A stretch of 64,000 bases of DNA from Neofusicoccum parvum (lineage: Eukaryota; Ascomycota; Dothideomycetes; Botryosphaeriales; Botryosphaeriaceae). Below, in pieces: positions 19,589 through 30,231 of this stretch. The notes below the pieces were generated by a model. It did no database searches and was not told the origin of the DNA. It was given only the letters and a program-made list of their open reading frames with translations. The DNA is taken from positions 1-64,000 of the forward strand of contig CP087222.1 of NCBI GenBank assembly GCA_020912385.1, given 5' to 3'. The translations under genes and the position numbers were made by a program. The stretch's first letter is position 1. Each line of letters opens with the position of its first letter.

Positions 19589-22148
19589 ATGTTCTCCACG
19601 ATGAATTTGAGGCCCCAGTCGTACCACCTCGTGGGATCTTCAAGCTGGGTGTCGGTGACGGATGAGGTTGCGAACCTCCCCCCTCATTTTAACAACGATG
19701 TTCCATTCTGCTTTCTCGGTACAGAAACTTATTCGCTAACCCTGCAGTATCCTTTCTTGATTTTCAGAGTTCAAGCGGACCTTTTCCCCTCCACCATAAC
19801 GCAAGCCGCTAAACAGGAGAGAAACGTGGCTTTGCAATCACCCGATCACTACAGACGACATCGAAAGCAGCTGGTAGACAAAGGCACAGTGAAAAAGGTG
19901 CACGCAGACTCAACCAAGGAGAATATCTTTAGAATCAAGACAAAGTGGACGAGGTATCCGATTGCTCCCGTAGACGAAAACAAACGCGGTGTTGAAAGAC
20001 TAAGTGTCGCTTTAGGTACTACCAGTACGTCGGAGAGGACGAACTCGAGCTTCTTGTCCATTCTAGTAGAGAGGACATTATGATATTTTTGAAGTGGATA
20101 CTAGATTCCTACCCTTGAGTTCGGAAGAGAAGCAGCCTTCATGAATACTGGCGACTGTGGCGGATGCTTTACAGAAAGTCTATCGGCCAGGGTCTTCACG
20201 CCAAAGTAATCGAAGAAGTCAACGATGTGAGTACAGCCAATCGATAGAATTAAACATAGAGCTAACTACTTAGCAAGCACATCGATGGCTATCTTACTCG
20301 AAAGTACCAGCTCGACACCAATGGTTGACCGAAGCCCGTTATGCATGTCGATGACGTCTTCCTCATCTTGCACCATCACTGGGCGCTTGACAATTCGGTG
20401 TTTCCGGACGAGCGACAGCGCCTCCAGCTTGCCTTCCTCCTCCTTCTTTCAGCATACACAGCCACTCAACTAGGAGCGCTGGTATACAACGCCACAGACA
20501 AAAAGAAGCAGAGAGAGTACTATATCGGATGGGAGAATGATGATTCAGACAACAGTTCAATGGATGTTAATGCTGAGGATGTCCAAACTCTATGCTACAA
20601 GATTTTACCCTCTTCCTCCTACCAAATCCGGGCGCAGAGCGAGATAACCTCGTGATGGAGGTGACGCTACGATACACCAAAGGCAGGAAGAAAAGGCCTA
20701 ACCCGTAAGTTCTTATATTTCGCAGCTTCTCTTCAGACAGCTATTTACTTTGGCTAGTAAGACGTACATTCTCGCCGAGGTTAACAATCTCATCTTCGAT
20801 CCGGTTATTCTTATGGTGGCTACCGCAATCCTCGACGACGCTTTCAAGTATAAGTACACATCTACGGCAGAAATTTTCCGTACACGGGTAAGGCAGCCTC
20901 GCCACAGCATCGAGCTGGAGTGGAAGGAGGAGAAGTTAAAGCTCCCAATCTTTCGCCAAGCTGAGATGACGCCGGCCGGTGCGCAAACGTCGGAATAAAA
21001 AGCCCTTCGTTATCACATCTACCTATACTTCCTTCAGCGGCTCGGTCTTGCGGCAGGCTTCATGTAAATACTAGGAACCTATATGATTCGGAGAGGTGCG
21101 GGCGAAGCCGTCGACGGTACGTCTTCAACTTGTTCCAGTCTCTTACGCTAACGCGAATTAGCCGTCGCCACCCAAGCCCAGCTCTAGCAGGTGATGGGGC
21201 ATCGAGATGCAGGAGTTTATCAAGTATACATCAACCAGAGAGTTCAGTGCGACGTACAGGCAGCGTTCTTAGGGCGCCCTTCATCCGCAGCGCTCTTGAG
21301 GGTAGCTACCCACATGAGTCGCTACGTTGACCCCCGTGCTCCGAGAGAACTTACAACTCAGCAGCTTAACGAGCTACAAGTCCACCCGGAAGCTATACAG
21401 CTCCATCAGCTTCGTGATGACCTTTCTCGAGAAGTACGGTAGCAATTCGGTACCTTAAAGCAAGCAGCGGTAGAAGGGTCTGAAACTTATCGGATGTATA
21501 AGAACGCTACCGATGCCCTCAGATGCGCGAAGGTAAAGCTCCGTAAATCGGCTTAAAAAGAGGCTCGCTAGCAGTTCTTCGACTCGATCAACGTACGAGA
21601 AATTAGGATACAGCTCGATCCCTCGTCACTAGACCTCGAAGACTACTCTTAGCAACCACAGTAGGTCGAGCACGTACTGGCCGAGAGGAAGCTTGTAGTT
21701 GATTTACTATATGGTAACAACACTCACCAGTATAACTAGGTTTAGATTAAACGTAGGCTCAAAACGGTAGATGGGCTTGTTGCTCTGTGTCGACGTAGAG
21801 AGCCTCCCCGAAAGCGTAAGCGGAGATCGTACGGGCAGCTCGGTCGACGAACCGGAGACGATTCCTTCGTTTCCCACCGTTTGTGAGAGAACGCAGTGCC
21901 TGTTCTGCTTTGGCAACCATAATCAGCCACCTGAAGTTCGCCTTTACCGGTATGCTACGGTATACAAGGCAAGAAACCACGTAGAGCGACATCTTAGAGT
22001 CTTCAAGCCGGATGAGCCAATAGCATGTCCGCATCCTGATTGTCGCGGAAAAGGGATTGTTCTAACTCATCGACAACACTTTATGAGACATGCCAATGAA
22101 GATTACGGCTACGATGTTTTTAGACGACGCAACTGGGCAGCTATATAG
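19589..22148 (+). pseudogene. DUF3435 tyrosine recombinase (Starship captain-type), broken
   Basis: Collinear pieces of a DUF3435 protein can be read: STKENIFRIKTKWTRY (~19.9 kb), a WILDSYP / RKRSSLHEYWR segment, HHHWALD (~20.36 kb), LRYTKGRKKRPNP, FDPVILMVA, IFRTRVRQPRHS, PIFRQ (to 20.99 kb), then MGHRDAGVYQ (~21.2 kb), AAFLGRPSS and HMSRYVDPRAP, ending in two C2H2-like motifs (CLFCFG...H, CPHPDC...H; 21.9-22.1 kb). An intron at 20705-20757 splices cleanly and another is likely at 20227-20273. Damage: TGA at 20116-20118, further TAG/TAA/TGA codons after 20.3 kb and at 20996, 21065 and 21188, and the first catalytic Arg region reads TATQLGALV where the family has an RPG-type motif. These recombinases move giant Starship elements; this one cannot. 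Confidence 0.85.
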
Positions 22149-22498
22149 TAATAGGGCATGGTAAAAATGATCGAATTTCTGGTGGGTTCGAGGTATCATA
22201 CCATTTCTTGCCCCTCGAGAGCCCGAGTAACAATTAAACTCGTCGCCTTCTGTCGCCCTTTATTATTCTTTTTTGCACATCGGCAGGTATAAGTTAACTT
22301 GCCTTAAAATTCTAAGGAGGACGAGAAAATTCATGCGGTGGCGTGGACACCTCCGGCCTAAGCCGTCGTCGTTGCTGTCCACACAACCGCACAAGTATTT
22401 CGTACCCCTAGGAAATTCTAGTGTCTCCCAGGCCCCCCTGGTAGATCTGGGAATACAGAGACGATGTACGTGATCTAGAGGCATCTAGACGGGAAGTA
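22149..22498. other. gap between the captain relic and the Tc1 element
   Basis: 350 bp with no recognisable gene. It may be the 3' flank of the captain relic. Nothing else supported. Confidence 0.4.
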
Positions 22499-23841
22499 CA
22501 ATCAGTGGACAAAAGTCTGGGCGAATCGCTTACCGAGGCGATCACCCTCCTACCCCATTAAAGCTCTGTTTCCCAACGCACGCTTCTAGAGACTTATACT
22601 AAGTTATTAATAGACCAGAATTGAATGGAGAGAAAGCCTATAGTATTAATTTTCTATTAATACTTAGTATGCCAGCCTTCTGCAGCGATTACTGCCTCAC
22701 ACCTCCTCTGCATACTATCTAGAACATTATCAAATAAGTCCTGATCTAGCGCCTCCCACGCTTCTTGTAGTGCCTCTCCTAGCTTTTCCCGTATATATTC
22801 TATACTTCTACGTAGCTTACTAAGCTCTAGATATAGCTCTAAGACCTTAGCTTTTAAATGAAACCATAGGTGCTTAATTGGATTGAGATCCGGGCTATAA
22901 GGTGGCCAATCAAGGACTTTTATACGCTTTGCCTCAAACCAATCCTTTACCTTGTTAGCAGTATGAATAGGTGCATTATCCTGCATAAACCACATGCCTC
23001 TACGGTATGCAATAGATATATTTTGTTCCAATACTTCAAGGTAGGAGTTAGTAGAGTATCCTCCCCTCTTTGCCTGTAAATCACGTACCATTACGTGTAA
23101 AGGTGATCTCCCACGCTTGCTAGAGAAGCCTGCCCAGACCATAACAGATATGTCCTTCCCTTTTTGATATGGCTGGATCATGCCTGGGTCCCATTTCTGG
23201 CATGGGGTACGAAAAACCCACTCCCTTAATTCGCCTTTCCCACGCTCTGCAGAGCACTCATCTGACCATACCACTTTCGCCCACTGCTGGCCAGTCCAGT
23301 CAACATGCTCTAGTGCCCAGGCAAGGCGAATAGGTGCATGTTGAGCTGAAAGTTCTGGCCGGCCAGCAGCGCGCCATTTCTTGATATTATAGACGTCCAA
23401 AAGGCGAGAGAGGGTACGGGCGTGATAGGTAACGCCAGTAGCCTCAATTACGTCTTTATACGTGTATTTTGGGTTGGCTCGAACAACGCGAAGAATATGT
23501 CGTTTGTCTATATCTGATAGACATTTCGGCCGGCCGGTTCGGAGTTGGGAGCGTCCGTCGTTGTGTAGTTGGGCGCGGGCGAGAGTGTTGCGAATGGAGG
23601 ATTCAGGCGTAGAAAACAGCCTCGAAATCGTCGCAGTTTTGCTGCCCATTGCCTTGGCTGCAGCCAGCATTCCACGCTCGTAGGGAGAGTATTCATGATT
23701 TCGCACATGTTCACCAAATAGCTCTTGCAAAGGAGTGCGTTGCGGTGGCATTAGAGTGGTTGTAAGTAGGGAGGTGCGCGCGCGCGCGACGCAATTTTAC
23801 GCGTCTCGCTTAAAATCGCCCAGACTTTTGTCCTAGTACTG
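22499..23841 (-). mobile_element. Tc1-like DNA transposon, copy 1 (1343 bp, complete ends)
   Basis: Bounded by inverted repeats: left CAATCAGTGGACAAAAGTCT, right (as complement) CAGTACTAGGACAAAAGTCT, both continuing GGGCGA. TA dinucleotides flank both ends (22497-22498 and 23842-23843), the Tc1/mariner target duplication. One transposase gene fills it on the minus strand. A second element of exactly the same length lies at 28089-29431. Confidence 0.92.
22657..23751 (-). CDS. Tc1/mariner-family transposase with altered catalytic triad
   Basis: 364 aa, uninterrupted from ATG 23751. The N-terminal half carries a helix-turn-helix DNA-binding region (residues about 30-130). The DDE domain shows VVWSDECSAERGKG (first Asp), VMVWAGFSS, FMQDNAPIHTANK (second Asp) and YSPDLNPIKHLW. 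The spacing from the second Asp to the third catalytic position is 34 residues, the DD34E layout of Tc1. The third position here is Lys (AAG) while the homologous copy at 28 kb has Glu (GAA). So this otherwise intact protein is probably unable to cut DNA. The change fits a single G-to-A transition from GAG. Confidence 0.93.
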   Translation of the reverse strand: MPPQRTPLQELFGEHVRNHEYSPYERGMLAAAKAMGSKTATISRLFSTPESSIRNTLARAQLHNDGRSQLRTGRPKCLSDIDKRHILRVVRANPKYTYKDVIEATGVTYHARTLSRLLDVYNIKKWRAAGRPELSAQHAPIRLAWALEHVDWTGQQWAKVVWSDECSAERGKGELREWVFRTPCQKWDPGMIQPYQKGKDISVMVWAGFSSKRGRSPLHVMVRDLQAKRGGYSTNSYLEVLEQNISIAYRRGMWFMQDNAPIHTANKVKDWFEAKRIKVLDWPPYSPDLNPIKHLWFHLKAKVLELYLELSKLRRSIEYIREKLGEALQEAWEALDQDLFDNVLDSMQRRCEAVIAAEGWHTKY

Positions 23842-24104
23842 TACAAGATGGATTGTTCTGCTCCTGCTATCCTACTAAGAATTGTCGTTGTCGCTGAAAG
23901 GTCGATAGACTGTCGTTTGCGTATACTCCTCAGCGCCGTGATCTCTGTCCCGGTGTTGGAGGCGAAGAGGTTTGCGGGCGGGGCTGCCCGCCGAGCTGCG
24001 TCGCCCGAGCCTAAGCTGGGCTCTACCGTGTGGGTAGCAAGCCGCTATTACAGACAAGGTTTAGCGTGGGACAGGTCTACACGAAAAAAATCAAGGAACG
24101 TTGG
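23842..24104. other. gap with no recognised gene
   Basis: About 260 bp, moderately GC-rich, between the Tc1 element and the end of the Zn2Cys6 relic. No feature supported. Confidence 0.4.
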
Positions 24105-26187
24105 CTAAAAGCTTGGCAAAACGAAGACCTTCCAGGTTAGAGCTAGGGTAGTGGAAGCGGTGTTCGGATGGTTCGTCATCCCATTGTAATGACCAGGGAA
24201 GCATGGACCGCCAAGATTCGAGCTGGTGAGAGAGCTCAAGTATGATGGAAATCGGTGGGCCATCCCATCCGTCTGGCTGCTCGGACGTAGACTTAGATAC
24301 TGCATTGTGAGGCCTGTCAGCCGGCTTTCAGGGGAATTCGAAAAGGATGCCAGGGTGTCACGATTGATGCGGAGTACCCTTTCACTTCCGTCGACCACTT
24401 TTTGACCTCCAAGCAGGTCATTCGCAGCCTGACAACAGAGGTAGAGCAAGGCTTTTAGCACGTACCAATGAAAAAGGTCTCGTGGATTCGCGACACCACC
24501 CGGCGAAGTGCTATCATTGCAAGGAAGTGCATAGCTGCCTGCTGGTCCTCCTCTGTACTCTGAATCCATAGCTCATCAGGGAAAGGCACTTCATCCCTCG
24601 TGGTCGTACATCCCCGTGTGCGGCAGACCGAGATCGAAACGACACCAGCTTTGTACGGTTAGCATCATGCCATTGCCCGGCGAGACTCAATGCCAGGCGT
24701 ACTCTTCGATCAAGCTGCATGACCAGTAGAGCTGTTTCGCAATATTCCGTGTTCAGTAGACCAGTCGATCGTTTTGCTTACAAGGGTCAATGATGCGTCA
24801 GTGTCGCGTGATCTCGTTGATCACCTACCATTTGATCAAGATCTGAAAGGCTGAGGATGCTTCTCGAGTGGCACACCAATAGTCCTGAGAAGCCGTTACC
24901 AGACGAGATATAAGGATCCACCGTATACTTCGCAACTTACGAGGTGTCTACCACAGGACTCGTAGTAGATTCTGCGATTTAAAATCCTCAGTGTTTCGCA
25001 TACATTCTAGGAACAGGTGTTGACTTACGCCGATAGTAGCGAAACTTGAATGGATTCAATGAAATATTGATATGCAGTGAAGTCGAGCCTCATTAAAGAT
25101 GTCTAACCCTGGTGGTCTCTCAGATGTCCCTCTTCGTAAGCCGCTTTCGAAGGGCAAACCATTCTCCAGCGACAGCGGCCACGTGCCGTCCACGGTCACT
25201 TTACCCAAAGAAAACACCAATAGCGCGACCACGGAATCGTGATCGCCGTCTCCGAATCCATATCTTACAACTTTGGGCAGCGTCACTTCCATAAACTGCC
25301 ACCAGTCGAGAATCAGATACAATAAGTTGAATGTATCGAAATAAAGGATAGCGTCCGCTCTCATTTCTTCGTACGGGAAACTCGGAAAATGTAATCTTCT
25401 TGCAGAACCGAAGACCAAACTATCGTCCCGAATCTCTGCTTCTAGGTGTGTATCGGAAGGCAAAGGCTGAGGGTGCATCTGTAGCTCGTAACGGAAGAAC
25501 CACGGTGTGCCCTCATGCCTGAGCAACTGGATATCCTCTCCTACGTCTATATGGAACTCGGCAAGGCTAGAGTAAATGAAAGGCTATAGAAGAACTTTGT
25601 GCGGTGGAGTAACGTGGCCTTGCGCTTGAGCCATGGCTGAGAAGCTCTGTTGAGCCATGGCTGAGAAGCTCTGGGTTTAACGTGCCGAAGGGGTGATCGT
25701 CCTGGGTCTCGAAACATTCGATCTTGCATGATTAACGAGCCGGCGCCCATTGAGGAGGGACGCTCGGGCTGAGGAATCACGTCGAGTTTGGGTTCGTACG
25801 TCTCGCTTCCTGGGTCGGCGTCTTTGCCAATGTGGTCAATCTTTACTTCAATACGCCGGAGAGCCTCTAGTACGAAGACTATGGTTTCATCTTTTCTGGA
25901 AGTAGTCAGCCCATGACCCTACCCGTGTCGCGTGCGCCCTAAGGATGGCTGCGCAATTTTCGAGACGACTTACTCCGTTGGCCGTGGCCCTCTATAACAG
26001 CACTCGGCTCCCACACGCGAACACAGACCACACATTTGGGCCTGTGCTCGTCACATTTGGATTTGCGAGCCCTGCAGGTCTCACATGCTTGGGCGGCAAC
26101 GGAGGCGCGCTCTCGACGGTTTGTGTTATCAGGGGGCCTGTTAGAAGGCGAAGGCCCGCTGACGGAACTTGGTGAAATGACGCTCAT
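24105..26187 (-). pseudogene. Zn2Cys6 (C6) fungal transcription factor, frameshifted
   Basis: From ATG 26187 the frame reads a Gal4-type zinc cluster, CETCRARKSKCDEHRPKCVVC (five of six Cys at residues 35, 38, 45, 52 and 55). The sixth (AECCYRGP) is in another frame because GTGTGG replaces an expected GTGG near 26011-26017. A GTAAGT donor follows near 25977. Further left come the regulatory-region homologies: FRYELQMHPQPLP, FPSFPYEEMRADAILYFDTF and TLPKVVRYGFGDGD (25526-25056), a DEVPFPDELWIQSTEEDQQA segment (near 24.57 kb) and ELSHQLESWRSMLPWSLQWD (near 24.2 kb). The exons are in several frames with stops between. Function in life would be a nuclear DNA-binding activator; this copy is probably dead. 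Confidence 0.75.
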
Positions 26188-26627
26188 GAAGTTTCGTTAT
26201 AACGTTCCCGACTCAGGCGAAGCCGGATGACAGGTGCTGTCGTGTGGAAATGAGAGTATCGGCAGGTAGCAGAGATAACGGCCTCCACCGTGGCAGGCGA
26301 CGCAGCGCGAACGGGTAACAGTAGAAGAAGGGAGGCAGAGGAGTCTGATCCAGTACGAAGGGCGTGTTTATACCGGTAATAATGGATCTGGAAGAACGAA
26401 ACGGCGGGACACGGCGCTCTGACGTTGTGGTGGATGTGAAGGAGGCTGGCATGATGTCATACTCCTTCAGAGGTGCGAGCCGTGCATCTACGGCCATCCG
26501 AGAATCATCTGATTCGAGCAGGCGAGACGGGCGGGGGTAAAATTATCGTGCCAGCGTTCCACATCGGCGATGTCATGATCGCGACCTGCTTCATCGCCAC
26601 TGGCTCGCCTCAGAAGGCCGTGTGTTA
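26188..26627. other. upstream flank of the Zn2Cys6 relic; no gene recognised
   Basis: 440 bp of normal composition. A 94-codon minus-strand frame at 26213-26497 has no family features and is best taken as leader or promoter DNA. Confidence 0.4.
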
Positions 26628-26817
26628 CAGCACTAGGATAAAAGTTCTCATACGGGCGCTTCCGAAGCGATAACCCTCGTACCCCATTAATTTACTAATT
26701 CTCAACGCATACTTCCTAGCTCTTATATTAAGTTATTTTCTAGCTGGAACTGAGTAGGAAGACGGATAATAGTATTTTTTTTCTTTACTAATACTTGGTG
26801 TACTAGCCCTCTACTAT
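26628..26817 (-). mobile_element. Tc1-like element fragment (3' end and one inverted repeat)
   Basis: Starts with the inverted repeat CAGCACTAGGATAAAAGTTC preceded by TA, then follows the same 3' non-coding sequence as the elements at 22.5 and 28.1 kb (GCGATAACCCTCGTACCCC, ACGCATACTTCCTAGCTC). It stops in the last codons of the transposase, where a LINE fragment begins at about 26818. Confidence 0.82.
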
Positions 26818-27183
26818 AGATAGATAAATTCATTTCTTCCCGATATAGCTCCCTTACGGGTCTATGCGGGGCTGGCTATCTGCAATTATTTTACATGAGG
26901 GGGAAAACCTTGTTCACCAGGCAAAAACCCCTCCTCTCTACTCAGGTATGTCTTCCTCTCTTTATTCCGTTTTTCCTGTTTACCAGTAGTGGCTGCTGTG
27001 GCAGCCCTTCATTCAATCGCTAGTGTACCCTTTCAGTCTTCGTACCGGTCCTCCTGGTAGTCCTCCTGGTGGTCCTCCTGATGGTCTTCCTGGTGATCCT
27101 CCTGGTGGTCCTCCTGGAGCATTTCCCTGGCTAGGCTGAACTGGTTTAGAAGCCCCGTGCGTAGGAACCATACTGTCGCTGCC
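26818..27183 (-). mobile_element. short 5'-truncated LINE fragment (same family as 50.3-52.2 kb)
   Basis: Matches 50283-50660: AGATAAATTCATTTCTTCCC, GGGGGAAAACC, TTCCGTTTTTCCTG, the TCCTGGTGG minisatellite and GACTGAACTGGTTTA-like sequence. Only the 3' UTR and the ORF2 C-terminus (a Gln/Glu/His-rich tail) remain. It lies within the end of a Tc1 fragment, so it inserted after that element. Confidence 0.78.
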
Positions 27184-27490
27184 TTGTTACGCCGCTATAG
27201 GGACTAATAGCACTCGAGAAGTAGTCACGAAGGGGATAGTATAAGGGGTATAGGGAGGATAGCTCTGCTTTTATATTTCTTTTCTTTTAGTCTTATATCT
27301 CATTAAGCTTTATCTATTAGTGCTTTTATTTATCTATTTTTAGATTGTAGAATAGGAGGAGGAATAGCTTCTTTATATACTACGTACTAGGCTTTAAATA
27401 AGCCGGGATTTTAATATAGATCAGCGTAGAATAGCGTTCCTTGTCCCTATAGTCTACTAAGGCCGACAGGGTGTATAAATCATCCTACAA
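27184..27490 (+). mobile_element. 3' UTR remnant of the third LINE family, heavily transition-mutated
   Basis: Aligns, as the complement, with the 3' UTR of the element at 58.9-59.25 kb: for example AGGGAGGATAGCTCTGCTTT here against AGGGAGGATAGCTCTACTTT there, and CTTGTCCCTATAGTCTACTA near the end. Nearly all differences I see are C-to-T or G-to-A. It is AT-rich and has no coding content. Confidence 0.75.
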
Positions 27491-27614
27491 CGACTACGCC
27501 GTAATATAGAGAAAATCAATACTAAGATAAAAACGTGAATAATCAGAAAGATTATCAAAAAGAATAGCTATATAGATACCGAGATTAAGGTTATAGCTTA
27601 AATAAAGAAAAGAG

Positions 27615-28062
27615 TGTAACGGCGGGCCTCTACCTCTAAGGATCCAAACACCAAAGAGGGTGGTAAGCCGTATAGAGTTTACCTTGAGTGGGTATAAGAG
27701 AGGGAGTGAGAACAAGTATAGACGAATATACGTATCTGAGCACTACGTGCGAAGGCCGTATTACTAATCAATAGTATAGATTGATTATCGAAGTAAATTG
27801 ACCACGAAGGTCAAAGCTATGCTAATAAGTGTGGTTTATATACGTAGGAGAGTCTATATAATCTGATAGTTCGTGGGTTCATTCCGCCAAGCGGTTGAAC
27901 GTCTGAACTCCTGCGGGTCAGGAGTTCAGAGTGCCAAGGCTTGGAACGGCTGAACTGGGAGTCACGTGACTTCCCGCCGGTGGATCTTCTTACGGGCGCG
28001 TAGGCGCCCCGCTTGTCTTTCCTTTCCTTCTACCCAGGTTCTGTATAGGCTGCGCCGTAACA
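27615..28062 (-). mobile_element. solo LTR (448 bp), minus orientation
   Basis: Begins TGTAACGGCGGGCC and ends GCGCCGTAACA, the complement of the LTR at 47055-47487. Flanking 5-mers are AAGAG and AAGAA, a target duplication with one G-to-A difference. No internal retrotransposon genes lie beside it, so the element was reduced to one LTR by recombination. Confidence 0.82.
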
Positions 28063-28088
28063 AAGAAACTCTCCGCTAGAATAATATA

Positions 28089-29431
28089 CAGTACTAGGAT
28101 AAAAGTTCTCGCGTGGGCGCTTCCGAAGCGATAACCCTCGCACCCTATCAATTCACTAATTTTCAACGCATACTTCCTAGCTCTTATACTAAGTCATTTT
28201 CTAGTTAGAATTGAGTGGGGAGAAGGATGATAGTATTTTTTCTTTGCTAGTATTTGGTATGCCAGCCCTCTGCTACAATAACTGCCTCACATCTACGCTT
28301 CATACTACCTAATACAGAATCAAATAAAGATTGTGGTAAAGCCTCCTATGCTTCCCGTAATGCTTCTCCCAGCTTCTCTCTAACAAAATCTACTGATCCG
28401 GTTAAGTATTTAAGCTCTAGATGTAGCTCTAATGCCTTAGACTTTAAATGAAACCAGATATGTTCAATTGGATTCAAATCCGGGCTATAAGGTGGCCAAT
28501 CTAATAGATTTATCCGCCTTCTTTTAAACCATTCCCTAACTTTTATTGCAGTATGAATTGGAGCATTATCCTGCATAAAATTCATACCTCTTCTATGCAC
28601 TTTTGGTATGTTTTCCTCGAGAACCTTAAGATAAGAGTTGGCTGAATAGCCACCCCTCTTAGCTAAAGGATCACGTACTATTACGTGTAAAGGAGACCTT
28701 CCTCGTAAGCCAGAAAAGCCAGCCCATACCATAACAGATATATTTATTCCTTTTTTATATGATTGGACCATTTGGAGGTCCCATTTTTGGCTAGGAGTGC
28801 GAAAGCACCACTCCCTTTTCTGGCCCTTTCCTCGCTCCACAGAGCACTCATCTGACCAGATAACTTTCTTCCATTGCGCCTTGGTCCAGTGCACATGCTC
28901 GAGTGCCCAGGCAAGTCTGATAGCAGCATGTTCTTCGGTGAGTTCCGGGCGGCCAGCTGCACGTCATTTCTTTATGTTGTAGGTGTCCAAGAGTCGAGAG
29001 ATGGTCCGGTCATGGCAGGTCACACCTGTAACTTCCCGGACCTCTTGGTACGTGAATTTTGGGTTGGCTCGTACCACGCGTAGAATATGTCGCTTGTCGG
29101 TTTCTGAAAGACATTTTGGCCGCCCAGTCCGTAATTGGGAGCGCCCTTCGTTGCGTAATGGCGCGAGCTGCATAGTCGAGCATACCGAAGATTCAGGCAC
29201 GCCCAGGTGCTTCTAGAACCAGGCAGGCTTCTTGCCAAGAGCCTTGCAGGCAAGTAAAATTCCTCGCTGATGTGGAGAGTAGTGTTGATTGGGAGTATGT
29301 GTGCCAAAGAGCTCTTTGAGAGGAGTGCGTTGTGGTGCCATTTTGGTGGTGCGAAGATTGGAGGTGTAGGCGCTCGAGACGCGTTTTAACGCGTCTCGCT
29401 TAATCACGCGAGAACTTTTGTCAAGTGATTG
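28089..29431 (-). mobile_element. Tc1-like DNA transposon, copy 2 (1343 bp, complete ends)
   Basis: Inverted repeats CAGTACTAGGATAAAAGTTC (left) and CAATCACTTGACAAAAGTTC (right, complement), each followed by TCGCG, with TA on both sides (28087-28088 and 29432-29433). Same length and same gene position as copy 1, but with many substitutions. Confidence 0.9.
28247..29341 (-). pseudogene. Tc1/mariner-family transposase, broken
   Basis: Homologous to 22657-23751 along its whole length (start ATG 29341, MAPQRTPLKELFG). The catalytic part 28346-28894 is one open frame with SDECSVERGKG, NFMQDNAPIHTAIK and YSPDLNPIEHIW, so all three acidic residues (DD34E) are kept. The N-terminal part is split by stops and a frameshift (pieces at 28964-29200 and 29020-29307), and TAG occurs near the C-terminus. 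This copy has the active site but no intact frame; copy 1 has the frame but lacks the Glu. Confidence 0.88.
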
Positions 29432-29491
29432 TACCTTAAGTATCTAGTTTAGCTTAGAAGAAGCAGCCTAAAACGCTATCTAGAATATATT

Positions 29492-29668
29492 AGTATCAAC
29501 TAGCATCCTCTCATTCATCAGGCATCATTCGTTTGACATTATAGTTTCGAGAATCCTTTATCGGGGATATAGAAAGCATTATTATACCTGATATCCTCGG
29601 TACAACGCATCCTCGGATATCTAGAGATAGGTAGAAATTTCATTTCTTTCTCTTCTAACCTCACATAG
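29492..29668. repeat. dispersed repeat shared with 38.44-38.67 kb
   Basis: CATTCATCAGGCATCATTCG, TTTCGAGAATCC and GCATCCTCGGATATCTA occur in the same order here and at 38440-38668. It may be part of a degraded LTR. The DNA from here to about 30.2 kb is AT-rich and shows no gene. Confidence 0.65.
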
Positions 29669-30231
29669 TTTAGAGCCTAAGGCCCCCATAGTTTAGCACT
29701 TAGGATTCGGCCAGAACTATACCAATCGAGTCGAACCTTACAGGATGGAGAGGAAGAGGTACTACCGGTGTCTTTAGTTTGGACATCTAGCATGGGACTA
29801 TAGAAAGAGTGAAAGATACGGACTCTGCTCGGCAGAGCATAACAAGAAGGACTACCAACCGGATACTTCCCCTCGGTGCGTGGACTGCAACCAAGATCAT
29901 CCAACCGGATCAGTACGATACAAAGGGGTCCCACCTTATCCTTTCCGTACGTAGGGAATATTTTTATTTCTCTATTTCCTTTATATCTTTGGAATACAAA
30001 TCACCTAGTAGCACACTTCCTCGAATATTCTATAGCCTACATATCGCTTAGGGCGATGGATCGGGGTAAATGAATTCAACTTAACTCAACCCCACGGAGG
30101 TAACCTTCAGTCGGTCTTCTTACGCCAGAAAGGGGTTAAGTGAATACTAAACGTGTTATAGAGACTTAATAAATGGTACGGATTGTCAAGCAGCAAGCTA
30201 CGAAGGAGAGAGAGCATCCTCGTAATTAACC
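29669..30231. other. AT-rich gap with no recognised gene
   Basis: Short frames here are broken and featureless. It may belong to the degraded repeat to its left. It forms the 3' flank of the hydrolase gene. Confidence 0.4.
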
